64,000 nt of DNA from Poindextera sp041691315. Lineage in GTDB: Bacteria; Pseudomonadota; Alphaproteobacteria; Caulobacterales; Caulobacteraceae. The notes below the pieces were generated by a model, which had not been told where the DNA came from, did not search any database, and was given only the letters and a program-made list of their open reading frames with translations. Of this stretch, positions 1 through 7,906 are shown in pieces; position 1 is the stretch's first letter; each line of letters begins with the position of its first letter. The position numbers were made by a program, and so were the translations under genes. The stretch spans positions 1 to 64,000 of the forward strand of contig JBEPUW010000009.1 of the NCBI GenBank assembly GCA_041691315.1, written 5' to 3'.

Positions 1-271
1 AGACGATCTCCAGCATCGGCAGGCGTTCGTAGGAGACCAGCGCCGAGTTGATGATGGCGCGGATGCCGGTGCGGTCGGAGGAGTCGTCGTCGGAGAGATC
101 GAAGCCGAGCAGGCTGTCGATCTCATCCTGATTGAGGATGCGCTCGGCCGGCGCCGGCAGCTCGCCGGAGTCCCACTCCGGCGTCGCGACCGCCTCGACG
201 GCGGGCGCGGCTTCGCCCTCCGGCGGCGCGGTTTCCAGGGTCTGATCTTCGGTTGCGGTGTCCTCGGCCAT
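1..271 (-). CDS. fliM: Flagellar motor switch protein FliM (N-terminal part, cut by window edge)
   Basis: FliM forms the C-ring of the flagellar motor with FliG and FliN and binds phosphorylated CheY. Only the first 90 residues lie in the window; the gene continues beyond base 1. Visible is an acidic, alanine-rich leader of about 46 residues, then NQDEIDSLLGF at about residues 47-57. This matches the short FliM CheY-binding motif, which in E. coli sits at the extreme N-terminus. The motif is followed by an aspartate/serine-rich linker and the start of the middle domain. The ATG at 271 follows the fliL stop by 34 bases, so the pair is probably one leftward operon. Confidence 0.88.
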   Translation of the reverse strand, partial: MAEDTATEDQTLETAPPEGEAAPAVEAVATPEWDSGELPAPAERILNQDEIDSLLGFDLSDDDSSDRTGIRAIINSALVSYERLPMLEIV

Positions 272-305
272 GATCGCGGGTCAAACCGGGCGCAAAAGCG
301 TGCGC

Positions 306-899
306 CTAGTTGATGAGCATCTCCTCGATCAGCACGGTGTTGACCTTGGCCGGCGCGATCACGAGGTTCACCCGCCTGAGCAGCTCCATGCGCAGCTGAT
401 AGCTGCCCTGGCTGCCGGACAGATCCTCGGGCCGCAGCTCGCGCAGGAAGGTCTGGAACATGTCCTGCAGCCTGGGCATGTTCTCGTCGATGGCGTCGGC
501 GGTGTCGTGATCGGGCAGCTCAAAGGTGAGCTTGAGTTTCAGGAAGGTCGACTTGCCGTCGGCGGTGTCCATGTTGGCGACGATGTCGGGCGGCGTATAG
601 AAGACCACCCCGTCGGGCCCGTCGGCGACCTGGGCGCCGGTCTTGTCGTCCTTGGCGCCGTCCTTCTTGGCCGGCTTCTTCGGCTTGCTGGCGTGCGCGC
701 CGGGCGGCCCGTGGTGGCCGAGCAGCAAAAAGGCCGCGGTTCCGCCGCCGCCCAGCACCAGGATCGCCACGGCCGCGCCGATGGCGATCAGCTTCAGCGG
801 AAGCTTCTTCTTGCCGCCCTCTTCGCCCTCGCCTTCGACGGTTTCGTCGTCTTCATCGACGTCTTCGTCGGCGTCGTGATCGGCTACGTCCTTGGCCAT
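306..899 (-). CDS. fliL: Flagellar basal body-associated protein FliL
   Basis: FliL is a single-pass inner-membrane protein around the MS ring and stators that supports motor torque. The protein is 197 residues. It has a very acidic cytoplasmic N-terminus (runs of D and E, residues 4-28), a KKK patch, a transmembrane segment at about 35-60, a lysine-rich linker, and a periplasmic domain ending VNTVLIEEMLIN, typical of FliL C-termini. The frame stays open upstream of base 899, but that extension is basic and unlike FliL, so the ATG at 899 was chosen. It lies directly upstream of fliM and is divergent from flgF. Confidence 0.9.
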   Translation of the reverse strand: MAKDVADHDADEDVDEDDETVEGEGEEGGKKKLPLKLIAIGAAVAILVLGGGGTAAFLLLGHHGPPGAHASKPKKPAKKDGAKDDKTGAQVADGPDGVVFYTPPDIVANMDTADGKSTFLKLKLTFELPDHDTADAIDENMPRLQDMFQTFLRELRPEDLSGSQGSYQLRMELLRRVNLVIAPAKVNTVLIEEMLIN

Positions 900-976
900 T
901 GTATTCCCAACCCGCCCAAGCGCCCCCAAAGCGCCACGCCCTTGGCGATCGGGATGACCTTTCCATCGCGCCGGTT

Positions 977-997
977 TGGTTAAGGACTGGTTTTTAA
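977..997. promoter_or_regulatory. Possible CtrA half-sites upstream of fliL
   Basis: On the minus strand TTAACCA (977-983) is preceded by another TTAA (994-997). CtrA of Caulobacter binds TTAA-N7-TTAA and half-sites such as TTAACCAT, and fliL is a CtrA-controlled gene in C. crescentus. The spacing here is 10, not 7, so this is not a full consensus site. The position, about 80 bases upstream of the fliL start, suits an activator. This is inference only. Confidence 0.25.
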
Positions 998-1090
998 TCT
1001 TTCTGAAACGCTGCAAATTTTGCCGGGTGAGAAACGCCGGTCGGCAGCGCGTTAACCGTCTTGTTTGTTGTATTTGCTCAGATTTTCGGC

Positions 1091-1106
1091 TGGCGCGGCT
1101 GTTGCA
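1091..1106 (+). promoter_or_regulatory. Sigma-54 promoter of the flgF operon
   Basis: TGGCGCGGCTGTTGCA carries the -24 GG and -12 GC with exactly ten bases between them, matching the sigma-54 consensus TGGCAC-N5-TTGC. Transcription would start near 1117, leaving a leader of about 38 bases before flgF. Middle and late flagellar genes of Caulobacter are sigma-54 and FlbD dependent. No FlbD ftr element was identified. Confidence 0.7.
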
Positions 1107-1154
1107 GTCAACCATAAGCCCAGTGCTGCGCGATTAACCGAGCGAAGACCACCG

Positions 1155-1910
1155 ATGGATAACGCCCTCTATGTCGGCCTGTCGAAGCAGATGCTGCTCG
1201 AGCGCGAACTCGACATCACCGCCAACAATCTGGCCAACGCCAACACCACCGGCTTCAAGGTCGAGGCCCTGATGTCGGCGGCCGATCCGGTGACGCCCAA
1301 GGGCATGTCGCTGGGCGCGGCGCCGGTGCAGTTCGTCACCGACAACGGCGTGGCCCGCGACTTCAGCCAGGGGCCGCTGCAATCCACCGGCGCGCCGCTG
1401 GACCTGGCGATCATGGGCCAGGGCTTCTTCCAGATCTCCACCGCCAGCGGCACGCAATATACCCGCGACGGCCGCTTCGCCACCAACGCCCAGGGCCAGC
1501 TGGTCACCCAGCAGGGCGACCCGGTGCTGGACAGCTCCGGCTCGCCGATCTCGCTCAATCCGCAGGGCAGCGCGCCGACCATCGGCGGCGACGGGACCAT
1601 CACCCAGACCCTGCCCGGCCAGAGCGGCGGCCAGAGCGTCGGCAAGGTCGGCGTGGTCAGCTTCGCCGACATGTCCTCCCTGACCAAGCAGGGCGACGGC
1701 CTCTATGCCAACACCACCAACGCCCCGACCCAGCCAGTGACCGGCCAGGTGCTGCGCCAGGGCATGCTGGAATCCTCCAACGTGCAGCCGATCATCCAGG
1801 TCACCGACATGATCCGGATCAGCCGCGCCTACGACGTGATCTCCCAAATGATGAATTCGACCGCAAGCCTGTCTTCGACCGCTGTCCAGCGGTTGGGAAC
1901 GGTCCAGTAG
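1155..1910 (+). CDS. flgF: Flagellar proximal rod protein FlgF
   Basis: FlgF is one of the rod proteins that join the MS ring to the hook. The protein is 251 residues. The N-terminal rod/hook motif NNLANANTTGFK lies near residues 22-33, and the C-terminus (SNVQPIIQVTDMIRISRAYDVISQMM) is the conserved helical half of the D0 domain. The frame opens 30 codons earlier, but the ATG at 1155 gives the family N-terminus and lies downstream of the predicted sigma-54 start. It is the first gene of flgF-flgG-flgA-flgH. Confidence 0.93.
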   Translation: MDNALYVGLSKQMLLERELDITANNLANANTTGFKVEALMSAADPVTPKGMSLGAAPVQFVTDNGVARDFSQGPLQSTGAPLDLAIMGQGFFQISTASGTQYTRDGRFATNAQGQLVTQQGDPVLDSSGSPISLNPQGSAPTIGGDGTITQTLPGQSGGQSVGKVGVVSFADMSSLTKQGDGLYANTTNAPTQPVTGQVLRQGMLESSNVQPIIQVTDMIRISRAYDVISQMMNSTASLSSTAVQRLGTVQ

Positions 1911-1924
1911 AAGGTGACTAAACC

Positions 1925-2713
1925 ATGATGGCTCTCCGGACGGCCGCCACCGGGATGGCGGCGCAAGACCTGAACGTCGATGTGATCTCCAACAACATCG
2001 CCAACATGAACACGGTCGGCTTCAAGAAGGGCCGCGCCGAGTTCGAGGACCTGATCTATCAGAACGTCGAGCAGGCCGGCTCGCAGTCGTCCAGCCAGGG
2101 CACCATCGTGCCGACCGGCGTGCAGGTCGGCGCCGGCGTCAAGGCCGGCTCGGTCTATACGATCAGCACCCAGGGCTCGATGACCCAGACCAGCAATCCG
2201 CTGGACATGGCCGTCCAGGGCGCCGGCTATTTCCAGGTGCTGCTGCCCTCGGGCGAGACCGCCTATACCCGCGCCGGCAACTTCTCGGTCAACGGCCAGG
2301 GCCAGCTGGTCACCGCCGACGGCTATCAGGTCATCCCGCAGACCACGATTCCGCAGGGCGCCACCGCCGTCACCATCTCCACCGCCGGCCAGGTGCAGGT
2401 GACGGTGGCCGGCTCGACCTCGCCGCAGCAGGTGGGCCAGCTGCAACTGGCCAGCTTCTTCAACAATGCCGGCCTGCAGCCGCTGGGCAACAACCTGTTC
2501 AGCCAGACCGACGCCTCGGGCGCGCCGACCGTCGGCACGCCGGGGCTGCAGGGCCTCGGCACCATTCTGCAGGGCTATACCGAGGCCTCCAACGTCGACC
2601 CGGTCAGCGAGATCACCGCGCTGATCGTCGCCCAGCGCGCCTACGAGATGAACTCCAAGGTGATCACCACCGCTGACCAGATGCTGCAGACCAACACCCA
2701 GATGAAGTCGTGA
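1925..2713 (+). CDS. flgG: Flagellar distal rod protein FlgG
   Basis: FlgG builds the distal rod that passes through the P and L rings. The protein is 262 residues, the usual FlgG length. The rod signature NNIANMNTVGFKKG lies near residues 22-35, and the C-terminal helix contains SNVDPVSEITALIVAQRAYEMNSK, typical of FlgG. An AAGGTG ribosome-binding site precedes tandem ATG codons at 1925 and 1928. The gap to flgF is 14 bases, consistent with one transcript. Confidence 0.95.
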   Translation: MMALRTAATGMAAQDLNVDVISNNIANMNTVGFKKGRAEFEDLIYQNVEQAGSQSSSQGTIVPTGVQVGAGVKAGSVYTISTQGSMTQTSNPLDMAVQGAGYFQVLLPSGETAYTRAGNFSVNGQGQLVTADGYQVIPQTTIPQGATAVTISTAGQVQVTVAGSTSPQQVGQLQLASFFNNAGLQPLGNNLFSQTDASGAPTVGTPGLQGLGTILQGYTEASNVDPVSEITALIVAQRAYEMNSKVITTADQMLQTNTQMKS

Positions 2714-2717
2714 GGCC

Positions 2718-3473
2718 ATGCGCGGGCTGACAATCATCGGCGTCGCCCTGGTCCTGATCTGGACCGCCCCCGCCCTGGCCGGCCAGCCGGTGAACCTGCG
2801 CGGCCAGGTCTCCGCGACGGGTGCGATCACCCTGGCCGACCTGTTCGACAATTCGGGCCAGGCCGGTGGCGTGATCATCGGCAGCGGCGCGCCTGCAGGC
2901 ATGAGCGCCGTGCTCGACGCCGGGGCGGTGCAGCGCATCGCCCGCACCCACGGCCTGGACTGGGACAACCCGCAAGGCCTGCAACGCATTGTGGTCGCCA
3001 GCGCAGGCTCCGTCGCCGGCGCCGGGCCAATGGTCGAGGTGCTGACCTATTCGCGCAGCCTGACCGCCGGCGAGATCGTCCAGCCGTCCGATCTGGCCTT
3101 CGGCAAGGTGGCGAGCTTCGCCGTGCCGGCCGACGCGCCGCGCGATGCCGACGGCGTCATCGGCAAGGTGGTGCGGCGTCCCTTGCGCGCCGGCTCGGCC
3201 GTCGCCGCCCACGACCTCAGCAACCCGATCCTGGTCAAGCGCGACGATGTGGTCGAGGTGAGCTACCACACCGACGGCATCAGCCTGACGCTGCAGGGCA
3301 AGGCCATGGCCGACGCCGCCGCCGGCGAGCCGGTCGCCATCCAGAACATGGCCTCGAAAAAGATCATCCAGGCCGTGGTCAGCGGCGCCGATGAGGCTGT
3401 GGTCGGTCCCAAAGCCGAGACCCTCCGCGCCGCCGCCCACCAGACCGCCCCGCAATTCGCCGCCCTCCGCTGA
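2718..3473 (+). CDS. flgA: Flagella basal body P-ring formation protein FlgA
   Basis: FlgA is the periplasmic chaperone for assembly of the P ring (FlgI). The 251-residue protein starts with a Sec signal peptide (about residues 1-21, ending APALAG). It contains the SAF-like C-terminal domain: RPLRAGSAVAAHDLSNPILVKRDDVVEV, then a stretch resembling SLTLQGKAMADAAAGEPV, IQNMASKKIIQAVV. That order is characteristic of FlgA. It begins four bases after the flgG stop. Confidence 0.92.
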   Translation: MRGLTIIGVALVLIWTAPALAGQPVNLRGQVSATGAITLADLFDNSGQAGGVIIGSGAPAGMSAVLDAGAVQRIARTHGLDWDNPQGLQRIVVASAGSVAGAGPMVEVLTYSRSLTAGEIVQPSDLAFGKVASFAVPADAPRDADGVIGKVVRRPLRAGSAVAAHDLSNPILVKRDDVVEVSYHTDGISLTLQGKAMADAAAGEPVAIQNMASKKIIQAVVSGADEAVVGPKAETLRAAAHQTAPQFAALR

Positions 3474-3493
3474 AACAGTCCGTGAGCTTCGCC

Positions 3494-4249
3494 ATGCGCC
3501 GCCCCCTGTTGATCCTGCTGCTGCTCGCCGCCGCTCCGCTGGCCGCCTGCACCAGCCTCAAGGACTCGGTCACGGACGCCGTCAGAGGTCCGCCGCTCAC
3601 GCCAATGGGCCACCCGTCGGTGGCGCTGGAGAGCCGCGACACGCTCTCCATCGCCACCTCGGCGCGCGAGGCGGCGCCGCAACCCGCCTCGGCCAACTCG
3701 CTCTGGCGCAGCGGCGCACGCGCCTTCTTCAACGACCAGCGCGCCAGCCGGGTCGGCGACATTCTGACCGTGCTGATCAACATCGACGACAGCGCCAAGA
3801 CCTCGAACGCCACCACCGCCACCCGGACCAGCGCCAACACCGCCGGCGTCACCAACCTGTTCGGGCTGGAGACCCTGATGACCAAGGTGCTGCCCAAGGG
3901 GTTCGACCCCGCCCAGGCGGTGCACACCAATTCCAGCCTTGTCGCCGGCGGCACCGGCGGGGTGACGCGCCAGGAACAGATCACGCTGACCATCGCCGCG
4001 GTGGTCACCAATGTGCTGCCGAACGGCAATCTGGAGATCGCCGGGCGCCAGGAGGTGAGAACCAACAACGACACCCGCGTGCTGACCGTCGCCGGCATCG
4101 TGCGGCCGGAGGACATCACCTCGACCAACACCATCCTGCACACCCAGATCGCCGAGGCGCGCATCGACTACGGCGGCCGCGGCGACGTCGAGGCGGTGCA
4201 GAAAACCTCCGGCGGCACCGCCCTGCTGCAACGGTTCTTCCCGTTCTAG
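3494..4249 (+). CDS. flgH: Flagellar L-ring lipoprotein FlgH
   Basis: FlgH forms the outer-membrane L ring. From the ATG at 3494 the protein is 251 residues, with a lipoprotein signal whose lipobox LAAC places the lipidated cysteine at residue 19. Family blocks include LFNDQRASRVGDILTVLI-like sequence (here FFNDQRASRVGDIL), ITLTIAAVVTNVLPNGNLEI, VRPEDI, and a terminal FFPF. An in-frame GTG at 3482 would add four residues; neither start has a strong ribosome-binding site. Last gene of the flgFGAH group. Confidence 0.93.
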   Translation: MRRPLLILLLLAAAPLAACTSLKDSVTDAVRGPPLTPMGHPSVALESRDTLSIATSAREAAPQPASANSLWRSGARAFFNDQRASRVGDILTVLINIDDSAKTSNATTATRTSANTAGVTNLFGLETLMTKVLPKGFDPAQAVHTNSSLVAGGTGGVTRQEQITLTIAAVVTNVLPNGNLEIAGRQEVRTNNDTRVLTVAGIVRPEDITSTNTILHTQIAEARIDYGGRGDVEAVQKTSGGTALLQRFFPF

Positions 4250-4681
4250 CGACTCTGTGATCCGTTGAGCTCGCGCTTAAGGCTCGGCTTTGAGCTTCTA
4301 TTCTTGGTGCTGTAGGATCGATTTCCGTTGGACAACGATAGCTCAGCGACGAAGATGCCTCGATCGCCAAGTCAAGAAACACGGGTTCCGCGAGTCATAC
4401 CCCGCAAGGACCCTGATGCCTTTCGGCGGCGCGCGTTCGAACTCCGCGACAAAACAAAAGGTCGTATCGAAAGCGAATCTGCGGAGCTGATACGCGAAGA
4501 TCGGCAACGGCGGTGAGCGAGCAATCGGTAAGCGCCGTTCCGCGCTTGCGTCCGTTCTTTTTGCCTCGCTTGCGGTTGTCATTGCCGCCTCATCCGTGAG
4601 GCCGCGCCGACCGCCCACGTCGCCGAACGCGCCGGCAATATCGTCTACACGGCTGGCAAGCTTGGTGAGGCGGCCGGGCGC
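4250..4681. other. 432-base gap with no convincing gene, possible gene debris
   Basis: Base composition is less GC-biased than in the flanking genes. One TTG-initiated frame (4328-4516) would give a charged 62-residue peptide with no recognised family. Downstream, two other rightward frames contain protein-like pieces: a hydrophobic run SALASVLFASLAVVIAASS near 4540-4600, and later AERAGNIVYTAGKLGEAAGR near 4625-4675. They lie in different frames with no start codon, so they may be the remains of a small membrane protein. No terminator or RNA gene was seen. Confidence 0.3.
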
Positions 4682-6598
4682 CTAAAGCGCCCGCAAGCCG
4701 CCTACTGCATTGTCCACACCCAACGCGCCCAGCGCCGCGCGGACGATGCCGTCGGCGTCGAGGCCGGCCTGGGCGTACATGATCTCGGGCTTGTCGTGGT
4801 CCTGGTAGACGTCCGGCAGCACCAGGGTGCGGATCTTCAGACCTCGGTCCAGCGCGCCGCGCTCGGCCAAGAGGTGCAGCACAAAGGCGCCGAAACCGCC
4901 CATCGAGCCTTCTTCCAGGGTGATCAGGGCCTCGTGTTCGCGGGCCAGGCGCAGGATGAGGTCCTCGTCCAGCGGCTTGGCGAAGCGGGCGTCGGCGACG
5001 GTGGCCGGATAGCCGCGCGCCGCCAGCACGTCGGCCGCCTTCAGCGCCTCGGGCAGCCGGCTGCCGAAAGAGAGGATGGCGATGGCCGAGCCCTCGCGCA
5101 GGATACGGCCGCGGCCGATCTGCAGCGGTTCCGGGGCCTCGGGAATCTCGACGCCCGTCCCCTCGCCGCGCGGATAGCGGAAGGCGCTCGGCCGGTCGTC
5201 GATGGAGACGGCGGTGGCGATCATCGCCGCCAGTTCCGCCTCGTCGGCGGGGGCCATGACCACGAAGCCGGGAAGCTGGCCCAAGAAGCCAACGTCGAAG
5301 GACCCGGCATGGGTCGCCCCGTCGGCGCCGACCAGGCCGGCGCGGTCGATGGCGAAGCGCACCGGCAGACGCTGGATGCCGACGTCGTGCACCACCTGGT
5401 CGTAGCCGCGCTGCAGGAAGGTGGAATAGATCGCCGCGAACGGCTTCATCCCATCGGCGGCCAGTCCGGCGGCGAAGGTGACGGCGTGCTGCTCGGCGAT
5501 GCCGACGTCGAACATGCGGTCGGGGAAGCGCTCGGCGAAGCGGTCGAGCCCGGTGCCCGAGGGCATGGCGGCGGTGACCGCGACGATCTTGTCGTCCTTC
5601 TCCGCCTCGCGGACCAGGGCGTCGGCGAAGACGCGGGTATATTGCGGCGCGCTGGCCGGGGCCTTGTTCTGCTTGCCGGTGATGACGTCGAACTTGACCA
5701 CGCCGTGGTACTTGTCGGCCGCGGCCTCGGCCGGCGCATAGCCTTTGCCCTTTTGCGTCACCACGTGGACCAGGACGGGCTTGTCCTTGATATTGCGGAC
5801 GTTCTTCAGGATCGGAACCAGGTGGTCGAGATTGTGACCGTCGATCGGGCCGACATAATAGAAGCCCAACTCCTCGAAGAAGGTGCCGCCGGTGGCCAAG
5901 CCGCGGGCATATTCCTCGGTCTTGCGCGCCATCTCCTTCAGCCGTTTGGGCAGCACGCCGGCCATGCGCCGGGCGAAGGAGCGGAACGAACGATAGGTCC
6001 CGCCGGAGACCTGCCGCGCCAGATAGGCGCTCATGCCGCCCACCGGAGGCGCGATCGACATGTCGTTGTCGTTCAGCACCACGATCAGCTGACCGGTGGT
6101 GTCGGCGGCGTTGTTCATCGCCTCATAGGCCATGCCGGCCGAGAGCGCCCCGTCGCCGATGACCGCGACCACCTTGTGGTCGGCGCCGCGGCGGTCGCGC
6201 GCCACGGCGAAACCCAGGCCGGCGGAGATCGAGGTGGCGGCATGGGCCGCGCCGAACGGGTCGTAGATGCTCTCGGTGCGCTTGGTGAAGCCGGAAAGGC
6301 CGCCGCCCTGGCGCAGCGTGCGGATGCGATCGCGGCGGCCGGTGAGGATCTTGTGCGGATAGGCCTGGTGGCCGACGTCCCAGATCAGGATGTCGTTCGG
6401 TGTATCGAACACATGGTGCAGGGCGACGGTCAGCTCGACCACGCCCAGGCCAGCGCCCAGATGGCCGCCGGTCTGCGAGACCGCGTCGATGGTCTCAGCC
6501 CGCAATTCGTCGGCGAGTTGTCTGAGCTGGGGAACGGTAAACCCACGCGTGTCCGCCGGGGTCTGAACGGAATCGAGGAGTGGTGTCTTTGGGGCCAT
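4682..6598 (-). CDS. dxs: 1-deoxy-D-xylulose-5-phosphate synthase
   Basis: DXS condenses pyruvate and glyceraldehyde-3-phosphate with thiamine diphosphate, the first step of the non-mevalonate isoprenoid pathway. From the ATG at 6598 it has 638 residues. Hallmarks: GGHLGAGLGVVELTVALHHVF near the N-terminus, the ThDP/Mg motif GDGALSAGMAYEAMNNA at about 146-162, DVGIAEQHAVTFAAGLA in the transketolase domain, and a C-terminal domain with LEEGSMGGFG. A GTG 18 bases upstream (6616) would add six residues. It follows ispA after 35 bases, so prenyl precursor and prenyl diphosphate synthesis are probably co-transcribed. Confidence 0.97.
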   Translation of the reverse strand: MAPKTPLLDSVQTPADTRGFTVPQLRQLADELRAETIDAVSQTGGHLGAGLGVVELTVALHHVFDTPNDILIWDVGHQAYPHKILTGRRDRIRTLRQGGGLSGFTKRTESIYDPFGAAHAATSISAGLGFAVARDRRGADHKVVAVIGDGALSAGMAYEAMNNAADTTGQLIVVLNDNDMSIAPPVGGMSAYLARQVSGGTYRSFRSFARRMAGVLPKRLKEMARKTEEYARGLATGGTFFEELGFYYVGPIDGHNLDHLVPILKNVRNIKDKPVLVHVVTQKGKGYAPAEAAADKYHGVVKFDVITGKQNKAPASAPQYTRVFADALVREAEKDDKIVAVTAAMPSGTGLDRFAERFPDRMFDVGIAEQHAVTFAAGLAADGMKPFAAIYSTFLQRGYDQVVHDVGIQRLPVRFAIDRAGLVGADGATHAGSFDVGFLGQLPGFVVMAPADEAELAAMIATAVSIDDRPSAFRYPRGEGTGVEIPEAPEPLQIGRGRILREGSAIAILSFGSRLPEALKAADVLAARGYPATVADARFAKPLDEDLILRLAREHEALITLEEGSMGGFGAFVLHLLAERGALDRGLKIRTLVLPDVYQDHDKPEIMYAQAGLDADGIVRAALGALGVDNAVGGLRAL

Positions 6599-6633
6599 GG
6601 CGGAGAAGTAACTCACGCTGGTCTTGAAGGAAA

Positions 6634-7521
6634 TCAGTGACGGCGCTCTAACACGAAATCAACGCTGTCCCGCAGTGTTTTAGCCCGTTCTCCGAACATC
6701 TCCAGGTGCGAGCGCGCCTGATCGGCCAGCAGGGCCACCCTTTCCCTGGCCTGATCGGCGCCCAGCAGGGTCACATAGTTGACCTTGCCGCGAGCGACGT
6801 CCTTGGAGCCGGCGGTCTTGCCGAGCAGGTCCTGGTCGCCCTCGACGTCGAGCAGATCGTCGACGATCTGATAGGCGAGGCCCAGGTCCTGGGCGAAGCC
6901 CATCAGCCCCTGGCGCTCGGCCTCGGCGGGCCTGGCCATCACCAGCGGCAGTTCGAAGGCGCAGGCGATCAGCGCCCCGGTTTTCAGCCGCTGCATGCGC
7001 GCCACCGCGCCCAGGTCGTCGCCGACGCCGAGCAGATCGATCATCTGGCCGCCCGCCATACCCTTGGCGCCGGAGGCCGCGGCGAGTTTGCGCACCAGCT
7101 CGGCGCGCACATTGCCGTCCGAGTGGGTGTCGGGGTGGGCGAGAATCTCGAAGGCCGCCGTCTGCAGCGCGTCGCCAGCCAGCACCGCGGTCGCCTCGTC
7201 ATAGGCCTTGTGCAGGGTCGGCCGGCCGCGGCGCAGGTCGTCGTTGTCCATCGAGGGCAGGTCGTCGTGCACCAGGCTGTAGGCGTGGATGCATTCCAGC
7301 GCACAGGCGCAACGCAGCACCGGCCGCTCCTCAAGATCGAACATCCTGGCGGTTTCCAGCGCGAAGAAAGGTCGCAGGCGCTTGCCGGGCCCCAGCGCGG
7401 CATAGCGCATGGCCTCGGTCAGCCGCTGTTCGAGCCCGTCGGCGCGGGGCAGAAGCGCGTCCAGCGCCACCGTGACCAGGTCGGCGGCCTCGGCCAGCCT
7501 CTGGGCGAGCGCATCGCTCAC
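6634..7521 (-). CDS. ispA: Farnesyl diphosphate synthase (geranyltranstransferase)
   Basis: IspA adds isopentenyl diphosphate to make geranyl and farnesyl diphosphate. The 295-residue protein has both aspartate-rich motifs of trans-prenyltransferases: DDLPSMDNDDLRRGRPT (about 93-109) and DDLLDVEGD (about 218-226). The latter is followed by GKTAGSKDVARGKVNYVTLLG, typical of IspA. It lies six bases after xseB and upstream of dxs, an order shared by many proteobacteria. Confidence 0.96.
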   Translation of the reverse strand: MSDALAQRLAEAADLVTVALDALLPRADGLEQRLTEAMRYAALGPGKRLRPFFALETARMFDLEERPVLRCACALECIHAYSLVHDDLPSMDNDDLRRGRPTLHKAYDEATAVLAGDALQTAAFEILAHPDTHSDGNVRAELVRKLAAASGAKGMAGGQMIDLLGVGDDLGAVARMQRLKTGALIACAFELPLVMARPAEAERQGLMGFAQDLGLAYQIVDDLLDVEGDQDLLGKTAGSKDVARGKVNYVTLLGADQARERVALLADQARSHLEMFGERAKTLRDSVDFVLERRH

Positions 7522-7527
7522 GGAGCT

Positions 7528-7782
7528 TTACGAGAACTCGGCCGGCTCGGCGCCCACGGACCCTTGCGGCCCGACGACGATCTTCTCGACCCGGAGCCGG
7601 GCGGCCTCGAGCCGCTTTTCGCAGTGCGCCTTCAGGGCCGCGCCGCGCTCGTACATCTCGATCGAGCGTTCCAGAGGCGCCTGGCCGGACTCAAGCTCGG
7701 CGACGATCTTCTCAAGCTCGCCCAGCGCCTGTTCGAACGACAGGCCGGCGATATCGCGCGCTTCCGTTTGGGTATCCGACAT
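7528..7782 (-). CDS. xseB: Exodeoxyribonuclease VII small subunit
   Basis: XseB is the small subunit of exonuclease VII, which degrades single-stranded DNA with XseA. The 84-residue protein is all-helical with the family core SFEQALGELEKIVAELESGQ, then LERSIEMYERGAALKAHCEKRL. The frame is open far upstream, but only the ATG at 7782 gives the normal short length. It is the first gene of xseB-ispA-dxs. Confidence 0.95.
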   Translation of the reverse strand: MSDTQTEARDIAGLSFEQALGELEKIVAELESGQAPLERSIEMYERGAALKAHCEKRLEAARLRVEKIVVGPQGSVGAEPAEFS

Positions 7783-7906
7783 GAGGCGTCCCGGGCCGAG
7801 GTTGGTTGCAAACTCTAGGCTGGGGTCCGCGGCTGGGCAACGCGCGCGCAGCGGTTTATTCGAACCCGCGCAGACGAGTCGGGCGCGCGTTCGGAGACCA
7901 TAGCCG

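Noticed and set aside
977..997. Full CtrA site TTAA-N7-TTAA at fliL
   Set aside because: The spacing is 10, so only half-sites can be claimed; kept as a low-confidence feature.
4328..4516. 62-residue TTG-started protein after flgH
   Set aside because: No ribosome-binding site, no recognisable family, atypical codon use; treated as part of the unassigned gap.
4796..6640. 614-residue open frame opposite dxs
   Set aside because: It is the complementary-strand shadow of dxs, produced by high GC at third codon positions; the peptide is low-complexity in G, A, V, D and H and has no family features.
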